Positions 35,001-43,500 of a DNA stretch of 64,000 nt are shown one piece after another. The DNA comes from Limnomonas spitsbergensis. Its lineage: Eukaryota > Chlorophyta > Chlorophyceae > Chlamydomonadales. Position 1 is the first letter of the stretch, and each line of letters begins with the position of its first letter. The notes under the pieces are model-generated. The model had not been told where the DNA came from. It made no database searches and worked only from the letters and a program-made list of their open reading frames with translations. The translations under genes and the position numbers were made by a program. Location of the stretch: positions 1,235,501 to 1,299,500 of the forward strand of contig JAYJMM010000087.1 in the NCBI GenBank assembly GCA_037349105.1, in the 5' to 3' direction.

Positions 35001-38000
35001 AGCGACCGCAGTAACTTCTTCAACCATCGACGACCCCTTCCTCTCGGAAACCACAGACCCAGGCAGAGGCGGCCGACGGAGCGCTGGGTACGTCACGGGA
35101 GACCCCGCAGCTCGACTCGTAAACTTTAAGTGACATGCATGTTATCTATCGACCTTTTGACCAAAAATCTCAAACCCTTCCTCTTGTTTTTAACCCTAAA
35201 GCCTAAGCCCCCCGTTATCCTGCAATCTTCTTGTTAACCATGACCCTGAACCCCACAATGTGTCTTGTAAGCCCTACACCCTGCCACACATATCGTCAAC
35301 CCTCAACCCTGCCGCCTGCATTTTGAACCCTTCATCTTGCCTCGTGCATATTTGACTTAAACCCTGCCACTTGACCCCCCCCCCCACTCGCCCTCCGTAT
35401 GAAAACGGGCTCAAGGCATTTGGCACCTGACAATGAGAATTCATGTTCATGCCGTTCATATTCCCTGCCCAAGAATTCCCACCATGCTTATATCTTTATT
35501 TTGGCACTCTTCGTACACTCAGGAATGGTGACGGTGTGAACGTGGCCTTGGCCCATTCCGAACGTAATCCTGAACCCCCACGCCCCGGCACCTTCTATTT
35601 GTCTCCCACACGAATCCTTAAGGGTTGAGGTCCTTCCATTTGCGTCCGGGTAGGCTCCAGCCATTCCTATTGACTCCCGCCATTCCTTTTCTGTCCCCCA
35701 AATCCCCTGGTCTCCCTCTCCCCTGGTGCAGGCTCCTGAGCAGCGGGACCTGGGGCGGGCTTTCCTCCTCAGGGTCCAGCGACGACGACCCCCTGGAGCG
35801 GCCCCGCCTCCTGATGGGCCGCGGGTTGGAGGAGGACCGGCCCTGGCTGGAGAGGATGGCAGGGCAGCTGGTGTCTATCGCTGGGTCCTACCTGCCAGTG
35901 ACTGGGCTGCTTGCAGGTGGGTGGGCATAGAAGACAGCTTGGGGGACTGACAATTACAAAGAGGGGGTCCTGGTCTGGCGGCTAAGAATAGAATGGGGGT
36001 CTCATGTGCGGTCCAAGTGGGTTAAGTAGAGTTGTATGCTCATCAATGGAGGACGAGCGGTAGCTAAATATATCATGGGCGTCTTGGTTGTGCTGCGGTC
36101 CAAGTTATTGGCAAGAGTTGTATGCTCGTCCATTGTTTTCTTGACGGTGGGCGCCGCAAAGTGTATTTCGAGCCCGCGAGTGTATCGCTTCGCCACCCGA
36201 GACTCACTGCTTCATGCGTGGCACTCGTCAAACGCGTGGCGAGAGGCGCAAACATTGTGCTGCGCTCGCCCTGGTGTGGCTCTTGTGTGTGCTCCAGCAC
36301 AACGCCGTTTCCTGAAGTATCCACATGCTATGAGGCACCCAGGTGTCCGGAGGTGTACCAGTGAGCGTGCAATCCGCTACCAATCCGCCACCATGAAACC
36401 TGCTATTCCTACAGCTGCCAGGTGTGATCTGAACTAGTGATGGTGGTGCCGCACTGCAGCATCGTGCGCAGTATCAAGCCTGTTTATGCGAATGGCTTCA
36501 CCACCATCCATAATGCCTTGCTCATGTGTCCTTACAGGCCCCCGCTTATGATTCAGTGTTCTGAGGCCCCGGGGAGCAACCAACTCGCAGCCAAGGAACA
36601 TGATTACTCAGGTGTCCCTAAACCCTATACCCTAAACCCTTACCTGCTTGCTTAGGAGAACCTTAACCCTTAACCCTCACCTGTTTGCTCATGTGTCCTT
36701 ATACCCTAAAACAAATCACATGTTCGCTCAGGTGTCCCTAAACCCTTAACAAAATCACCTGTTTGCTCAGGTGTCCTTGCTGGCCCGCTCGTCGGAGCCT
36801 TGGCCGAGCCTGCATTTGGCCCTTGGGACATGAGCATGTTGGCAACCTTGTTGCAGAGCTTTGTGGTGGCAGCCCAGGGATTCTCAGTGGCTCTGAAACC
36901 GCTGCTGGTGGTGTGCTTGGCTTTCCTCTGCGTGCAAGGGAGCCGCGAGGTGGTGGATCGAAACCTGCCGCAGAGTTGAGTTAGGAGAACAGGGCACATG
37001 AGAGTAGGCTGGGGGTCAGTGTGTTTGGGAGCAGGCAGAGGTTTAGGGTACAGGGAAGCAAGGAGGTGTTTAGGGTACAAAGTAGCCGCGAGGTGCTGGA
37101 CCGAAACCTGCTGTATATATATAGCCCAGGGCTCCTCTGAGGTGCTGGACCAATACCTGCTTCTTCAGTTGAGTTGAAAGGTCCTCCATCGCCTTCAGAT
37201 TTGAATACTGGCACTCTTGATATGGTATCAGGGGGGTGAGGGTGAGGGTTTAGGGTTTCCCGAGCCACCCCCTTAAACCCTGAACCCTGCCACAGGTGAC
37301 CAGCAGTGGAATATCCTTCGCAGCGTTTTCCTGCCGAGCACCCCCCGGGACATTTTGCTCCTTGTGGGCGCAATGGCAGGTCATGCCGCTGCAGCCGCAT
37401 TGGCAGGTGCCATGCCCATTCCCTTAGAGGTGGCAGACAGCAGCCTGAGGCAGGGTCTGACGATGGCGGAGGCTGCACCAGTGAGTTGATTGGGGCACAG
37501 GCTGCTTAGGGTTAAGGTTTGGACGTTTTACAGTCCAGCAGAGTAAATTGTATTCTACTCCTGGGGTACGTGCCCACAACCCAAACATTTGCGGTGTTTA
37601 TTTCTGCACACTTCTGGATCCTTGTGCTTCTTATCTAGGATGAAACCAATAGCGTGTTTGTTAAGGGTTGCGCAATGCCACTCAAGACATCTAGCGCCAG
37701 ATGTCTCGAGTGGCATTGCAGAATCCTATAGCTTGATCTCCAAGGCACGGGACCGTGTCGCATTTTATGTCTGTTGCGCCCTTGGTAGCATTATGCTTCT
37801 AAGCTTGTGAGTCTGTGACGTGTTGTATCACATTACCTTCATGCTGAAGGCTGTCATGTCGTGTCGTATCGTGCTGACTTAGGAGTACAGCTTGGCTAAG
37901 CTAGTGCCTCCTTGATAGCAAACAAGTGGCTAAACCTCTGCCGTACCGTGCCGCCTTGGTGGCCCAATCCGGCTTCACCAAATGTGCCCTTTTGCGACAC

Positions 38001-38491
38001 CTTGGTGTCATAATTTGGCTAAGCTAGTGCCGCCTTGTTAGCACAATCCGGCTAAACTTGTGCCATGTCACTCCACCTTGGTATCCCAATCCAGCTAAGC
38101 TTGCGCCGTATCGTGCAAGCATAGTGGCTCAACCTGGTGAATCCTGTTTGTACTGTGCTGTATCGTGCTACCAAGCAAGGTAGCACAATCCGGCTTCACC
38201 TCTGCCGTACCAGGGTACCTGGGACCTCGGTAGCGCAATCCGGTCACACCTGTCCCGTATCGTGCTACCTTTCCGGCTAGGCCTATGTTGTATCGTACTA
38301 TCTTGGTTGTATGAACTGGTGCCGTAACGTATTACCTTGGTTGCGCCGTTGTGCAGGTTGTGCTGCTTCATGCGCTGGGTGCGAGGCCTGCAGTGCTGCG
38401 TTTCATTGCGCTGTTGATCACCCGCATGGCCCTATGGACAGCTGTGCTGAAAGGGATGATGTTCTGTGTACCGGCGGTGTTGGGTGCATGA
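32023..38491 (+). CDS. Polytopic membrane protein, AEC/PIN-like transporter candidate
   Basis: Seven exons join in perfect phase to a stop: 33,745-33,921, 34,284-34,497, 34,949-35,087, 35,732-35,916, 36,771-36,974, 37,296-37,480 and 38,357-38,491 (412 residues). An upstream exon at 32,023-32,215 (acceptor CTCTGCAG, donor GTAAGC) belongs by content, but at least one exon linking it to 33,745 is missing, and the start is unknown. Hydrophobic segments fall in two clusters: ARISFTLLVPCSAFVL, GLVPILSLVCAFPLLAG and MAFTLALWAAG before a hydrophilic middle (acidic SDDDPLERP), then VTGLLAGVLAGPLVGAL, FSVALKPLLVVCLAFLC, DILLLVGAMAGHAAAA and the C-terminal VPAVLGA region. Helix bundle, cytosolic-type loop, helix bundle is the layout of auxin efflux carrier-like permeases; the resemblance is inferred by eye. 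The first intron after 33,921 starts with GCAAGT (GC-AG type). Confidence 0.65.
32435..32905. repeat. TGCAGATGTTGCAGGCATC minisatellite
   Basis: About 13 degenerate units of roughly 36 bp, CTGCAGATGTTGCAGGCATC plus TGCTGGGAAGTGGGGAA, fill the intron after the exon ending at 32,215. Each unit contains TTGCAG, an acceptor-like word. Confidence 0.85.
34035..34175 (+). repeat. Two decayed copies of an exon 3' edge with its donor
   Basis: The exon ending at 33,921 closes with GCAGCTGCGGTGTCCTTTGG, ATCCCCCCAG and donor GCAAGT. In the next intron, CTGTCCTTTGGATCCCCTCC precedes GGGCAAAG at about 34,042-34,075, and CAAGCCGCTGCTATGTCATT precedes TGGCTCAGGGCAAGT at about 34,140-34,170. Confidence 0.7.
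36520..36770 (+). repeat. Copies of an exon 5' edge separated by telomere-like repeats
   Basis: The true acceptor and exon start read TTTGCTCAG then GTGTCCTTGC at 36,762-36,780. Upstream copies are TTGCTCATGTGTCCTTAC (about 36,522), ATTACTCAGGTGTCCCTAAA (about 36,602), TTTGCTCATGTGTCCTTATA (about 36,684) and TTCGCTCAGGTGTCCCTAAA (about 36,723). CCCTAAACCCT-type heptamers fill the gaps. Confidence 0.75.
36940..37182 (+). repeat. Three copies of an exon 3' edge
   Basis: The exon end AGCCGCGAGGTGGTGGATCG AAACCTGCCGCAG with donor GTTGAG (36,940-36,980) is followed by AGCCGCGAGGTGCTGGACCG AAACCTGCTG at 37,082-37,111 and GAGGTGCTGGACCAATACCT GCTTCTTCAGTTGAG at 37,139-37,176. Confidence 0.75.
37672..37719. 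other. 48-bp near-perfect palindrome
   Basis: GCAATGCCACTC at 37,672 is answered by GAGTGGCATTGC ending at 37,719. The inner AAGACATCTAGC and GCCAGATGTCTC pair except for two positions. It lies in the last intron of the membrane-protein gene and would form a short cruciform or RNA hairpin. Confidence 0.75.
37850..38345. repeat. Degenerate ~60-bp intronic repeats leading into the last acceptor
   Basis: About eight loose units combine TACCTTGGTNGCNCAATCCGG, CTNAACCTGTGCC and GTATCGTGC. The final unit (TATTACCTTGGTTGCGCCGT, TGTGCAG) is the true acceptor region of the exon at 38,357, so the array looks built from the intron side of that junction. Confidence 0.65.
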
Positions 38492-38637
38492 TCGGATGGT
38501 TCAGATGATGTAGTTCTCAGCAGGCCATGCATGCATGGGCGAGGAAAGGTGCATGCATGGGGCTATGTGCCATGGTGAAAAAAGTGATCTGCATGGTCTT
38601 CTTGGCTTCTCTTTTTTTTTCAGGGATGCATTGTACA

Positions 38638-38642
38638 TGTAA
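38638..38642 (+). terminator. Candidate poly(A) signal TGTAA
   Basis: TGTAA lies 147 bases after the stop of the membrane-protein gene, a suitable distance for a green-algal 3' UTR. Confidence 0.4.
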
Positions 38643-38699
38643 TACCGGATTACTGATCGCAACAATACATGAATTGAGAAACATATTCACATTTGTGTA

Positions 38700-39085
38700 G
38701 ACGGCGAGCATGTGAAGGATGCGTGGCATGCATGCTTCCGATGCCCGAGCGAGTTGTATCAACTTGGAGAGCGGGAATGGGCAGGTCCTCCGAACGGTGC
38801 TAGAGACTTCCAGTTGTACCGGGACAGGCTTGGGTGGGATGCTTTGGATTTTGTGGAAGACGTGGTAGATATCGTTGAGGCGATTTTTCGAAGGCTGGAA
38901 CTTTCTTTTTCTTCCATTTCCAGCTTTTTGTCTGTCCTTTCATTTGATTTCCCACTTTTCCTTTTTGATTTTTTGACCCCAGGTGTTTGTTGCGTTATTT
39001 TTCTCCCAACCCTCAAGTTAGGCGCCCGCATTGCCGGACCATTTTGAGCACGACGGCCCAGAGGTGTAACGTCATTGACTTGCTG
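38700..39085 (+). mobile_element. LINE-like 3' fragment with conserved tail
   Basis: A + frame (38,712 onward) reads HVKDAWHACFRCPSELYQL then DFQLYRDRLGWDALDFVED and VVDIVEAIFRRLE, followed by a T-rich 3' region and the tail AGTTAGGCGCCCGCATTGCC..AGAGGTGTAACGTCATTGAC (39,017-39,078). The CP motif after FR is reminiscent of LINE ORF2 C-termini. The parallel copy at 57,605-57,930 keeps TTGTACCAGGGCAGGCTTGG ATGGGA and the same tail. Confidence 0.5.
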
Positions 39086-39189
39086 TCCTTTATGCCCCTC
39101 TCTGTTTTCCCCCTTGCCTTAGGTTCCTTTCATTTCACTATTCCCCCCTACGAGACAGGAACCCGCAGGTAGGAGTGGGAGGCCCTGGC

Positions 39190-39415
39190 TTGTGTGGAAC
39201 TTGTAGTTGAGATTTTGAAGGCTAGTCTCTTCAGGGGCAAGGGATACCGTCTGTCTGACCTTTTTGTTGTTGTCTAGAAGGTGAACTTGTTTTCCTTTCT
39301 TTCCTCTTGCACCTTCTACTCTGGCATTCCTAGCTGACATCATGTTTGCCGACGTGGCCGAGCTTTACTGAAGGCGGTTCCAGAGGTGTAACGTCAATAC
39401 GTCATTAACCCGCTG
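39190..39415 (+). mobile_element. Second, shorter LINE-like tail copy
   Basis: GTAGTTGAGATTTTGAAGGC TAGTCTCTTCAGGGG precedes a T/C-rich stretch and ends in GACGTGGCCGAGC..AGAGGTGTAACGTCAATACGTCATTAAC. The CTAGTCTCTTCAGGGG piece is also near 22,320 (CTGGTCTCTTCAGTGG). Confidence 0.45.
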
Positions 39416-39417
39416 GG

Positions 39418-39630
39418 ACCTGCTTAACACTCGGTTACATGGGGCTGGTTGGGAATGACCAAGCTCAATTCCAGCTACCATGCACAGCCAGGATCATGGT
39501 CCAGCCATGGCACCCTCCTATGAGAGGGGGGCAGAAACATAAAACCTGGTAATCTGGACAGGGGGGGAGAGAAGATCTTGTAGCGGGTATGAACCCTGAA
39601 CCTCGCCCTGAACCTGACGCAATGATTGCC
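39418..39630. repeat. SINE-like repeat, copy 1 of 2
   Basis: Matches 59,885-60,090 over about 200 bases: GGACCTGCTTAACACTCGG against GGCCCTGCTGAACGCTCAG, CAGCTACCATGCACAGCCAG, GGTCCAGCCATGGCACCCTCC and GAGAGAAGATCTTGTAGCGG. It directly follows a LINE-like tail in both places. Confidence 0.6.
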
Positions 39631-40124
39631 CGAGCTTGGTGCAAGTCCTTGGCCCTCAGATGTTGAAGAATTTTGAACAGTTGAAGGAGCGACCGCAGAC
39701 ACCTGTGGCTTGTGTCTATAGGTAACACGGAGGCACACACACCGAGAACAGCGATAGAACGCCCTACACCCAGGCAATAGGAAATTAACAGAAACCGAAT
39801 ACGGTATAACCGAAATTAATGAATCCGGAAAAAAAAACCAACGTACTGCAGGCCCAGCTCATCTTGCACGCAATGGCGCCGCTCCCCCCCGCAACCAGTG
39901 GCTCTCAACAAATTGACCCAGCACATTGACCCAACAGATTGACCCAAATCCAAAAATGAGCACCTCTGCACCCCCCTCAGCGGGCAAAATAGGCTTGTGA
40001 TGTCCCAGCCCCACCCCTCCGGCAAAATAGGTAACCCGAAGGACGAAATAAACTCCGATCCACAAGGCCACATGACAACTTGATACAACGTCCAAGCCCT
40101 CTTGCTGTTCGCTTTGGTCCTTCA

Positions 40125-40565
40125 GCTGCCGTGCAACGTGGCCAGGTGAAACAAACTGAGACAGCGGGCCAAGGTGCACCATGACCGCCCAGGCCCCACC
40201 CCTCCTGGCTGCTGGTGTTGGCACGCCAGCTCCCCGGCGGCGTAGGAAGGCCGCCATGATAGAGTCATTCCTCAGACCACGCCCCTCTTGCTGCTGGCGT
40301 TAGCGCTCCGGTGCCTCTTGTATGGCCACGTCAACATGCCCCAGGGACAGTGGGCGGGCATAGGTGGGCCATAACGGCTCCCCCCCCACCCCTCATGTTG
40401 CTTCTGGCAATAGCAGCAGCTGCCCGGCAGCATGGTCAGGTCAACAAACCATGGCGACGGTGAGCGGGTGGAGGTGGGCCATAACAGCTCAGCCCCCGCC
40501 CCTCCGGCTACTGGCGCTAGCGCTGCGGCTGCTCGGCAGCATGGCCAGATCAGCAAACCCCAGGG
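40125..40565. repeat. ~100-bp tandem repeats over the end of the last exon of the large gene
   Basis: Four to five copies of a unit holding CAGCATGGYCAGRTCARCAAACC, a GGTGGGCCATAACRGCTC block and CCCCGCCCCTCC run through 40,131, 40,321, 40,427 and 40,536. The rightmost copy is the coding end (with the stop at 40,489-40,491) of the - strand gene; the others lie in its 3' flank. Confidence 0.7.
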
Positions 40566-43500
40566 AGGGAGGGAGGTGTCGGGCGATGATGGCATCCGTG
40601 TCCCCGTGTTCGCCCTCTTCGAGGCCAAGGTCGCCGATCAACAGCACCCCCGAAGCAGCCTGCACACACAACACAGTCGATTTCAGCGCGCTTGTGCCAC
40701 AAGAAACCAGCTGCATCACGGCCTACCATTACTGGCTTACAGATAGCCACCCAAACCCTTAACCCTCAAAGCTGAAGTAAGAATTGAGAAATACATGTGT
40801 TTGCCAATCCTTTGTGTTGTTTAACAAGGCCCTCCTGTTTACACATGGACACATCATGCACCCGGTGTCTACAGTGAGCAGCCACATTCACACCTTAACC
40901 GACACAATTGTACCTTTTGTGAGCCTTGGCGGGCTGATGAGGCGAGGGTGTCTGGCGCATCCTCTGGCGTACTCCCGGTAAGCTTGCCCAAATTCACTAG
41001 GAAGCCAAACTGTGGACGAAGTGTAAAAAATTGGTATGCAATGTGTGATAGAAGCGTATGAGGGACACCTAAGCTTGCAAATGTTCCCTAGGAAGCCAAG
41101 CTGTGGACAGGGTCGTAAGAGGAGGAATCGGTGTAAGAAGGGGAGGTATGGAATGAGTGATCAGGTGTGGAGGTGGTGTGATAAACAGGTGTGTGTGAGA
41201 GGTGTGATGCGATGAGGTATGTTTTTATGGCAGGTGTGATAAGGGTTTGGAAGTTAGAATCAGAGTGGGTTTAGGCAGTGTGACAAAATACAAACGTTCA
41301 GGAGGAAGCCACACTGTGGATAGTGTGATTACAGGATGGGTAAAGCTGTTGCAAACTATACAAGTCAACAGTCAGCTGACAAGCTCCAACCACCCATAAC
41401 TACCACTGAGTCAGCACCACTCACCTCCACAGAATGTTTTGTGCCCTGCTGCTGCTGCTTGCTGGGCAGGCCCTCCCCGCCCATCCCTAACGGAAGCTGC
41501 TTCAAGCTAGACATGTCGACGGTCAGCTTCATGCCAAACTCGTCAGCGCCTTGTTGCCCGAGGTTGGCTGCGTGTAGGGCAATGTTATATTAAGTACAAT
41601 TCACGATTTCGGCTACAATTTAGCTACATCGCGGCCAGCCTCATGACCAGCTTGTCAGCACCGTGCTACCCTAGGTTGGCTGCATGAAGGGAAGTGTTAC
41701 ATTAAACACCATTCAGCTACAATTCAGCTACCAGTCAGCTATAATTAAGCTACAATTTAGCTACAACGTGGCCAGCTTCAAGACTCGTCAGCACCTTGTT
41801 GCCCTAGGTTGGCTGCATGTCGGGCATTGGGGGGCCGTTCTGCATGATGTGACCACTGGCTACAATTGTGCTGCATCACGGCCAGCATCAGGACCAGCTC
41901 ATCAGCACCTTGCTCTAGGTAGGCGGCGTGTAGAGCAGCCTACCCGGCAGTTACGCATTATATGCACTTCAACTAAAAACACATGCTTTCTCCCTTTCTG
42001 TGCATTGGGCACCATGGAAGGGGGAAATGCACATGTGTTTGAGAAATGTGCATATGCCAAGCACAAACACATCCACTTGGCATGAGCTGTCTTTCACACA
42101 CAGCACACACACGCACACTGCCCTTGTCACAGCATGCCTACATTTCCAGTACAAGCCAACACACACACACACACACACGAGTGTCCTGAGGTTGACAGTA
42201 GGAATGTGACCTCTTTTACACAGTGTAACAATCATTTCCTTTCCCCACTACCTCAGCCCACCACTGTGGACCATGACATGAGCCCACCACTGCAGCCCAC
42301 CACTTAAGCCCACCGCCATCCCATTGTAGCATCCACCGAGTGGTCAGTGTGCCTACCAGCCACCCCAACCGCCCCGAGCACGTACTCTCCCTACCAGGGA
42401 AGCTCATCACTGTAACAACTTCAACCCACCACCGCCTAACACTCACGTGACATGAGCTGTGTGGCCAGCGCGCCAGCCAGCTGCCCCTCCCCAGCCCGCG
42501 CCTCTCCCAAGGCTGCCCAGCCTGTCATCATCAGCAGCGACAGCGCAGCTCTGACCTCAGGAGGCAGCCCAGCAGCAACATCAGGAGTAGGGGAAGCAGC
42601 AGGGGCAGCAGCAGATGCAGTAGACGGCTGCGGCGCTGCTGCTCTGAACGATGCTTCTGTTGCAGATGAAGGACGTGATGAGGTGGTGGCAGCTGGGGCG
42701 GGACATGCTGGGGCATATACGGTCCTGTCGGGGGAAGGCTGCGCATGCCCTTGCTGTTGCGGGCCGCCGCTACCTGCCGCAACTCCTGTTTGCTGATCCC
42801 CACTCCCCGCAGCGGCATGGACCTTCCGCCCCACTGGCACATCCACCGCGTCCTGAGCCAAACCAGAGGCCACACCAGTGGCATGCTCTGCGCCTGCGGC
42901 GCCGACAGACCCCGCTCCTGTCCCTGCTCCTCCCCCCGCCCCCGACAGTGCAGGCCCGGATCCATTAGTATGACCATCCGATCCGGAGGTTTGACTGTCA
43001 GCCTGGCCTGCCTGACTCGGCGCTGAGCTGGCAGCAGAAGATGATGCGGCGGTGGGTGTTGTATCATAAGATGTTGCCGCAGGGGCTGTCGAGGAGGAGG
43101 AGGTGGATGCATCTCCTGTTGCCCGCTGATGTCTTTGACCTTTACCATGGCCATTGCTGCTGTTCTTCGTGCCGCTGCTGCTGTTGTTCTTGTTGTTGTT
43201 GTTGCTGTTGCGGTTGTTGTTGCTGTCGTTGTTGTTGTTGTTGTTGTTGTTGTTGTTGCCGGCGGTCTGTATGTCCAGGACCCAGTCCTCCAGGTACGCT
43301 GCTTTGACATTCAGGCGGTCTGGCAGCTGCAGCACCAGAGCATCTGGGAGGGGGTAGGGGGGATGATAGGGTGAAGGTGAAGGTACGTCGTATTAACATC
43401 CAGGCGGTCTGGCAGCTGCAGCACCAGAGCATCTGAGAAAGGGGGGGAAGTGATGGTGTGTGTGTGTGTGTTGGTTCAAGGACTTTGGCATCGTAAGGCA

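Noticed and set aside
36600..36760. True telomere
   Set aside because: The CCCTAAA-like units are short, imperfect and interrupted, and flanked by coding exons; interstitial filler is the better reading.
43142..43300. Poly-Leu/Val and poly-Cys ORFs on +
   Set aside because: They are the complement of the Asn-coding (AAC)n tract of exon 14 on -.
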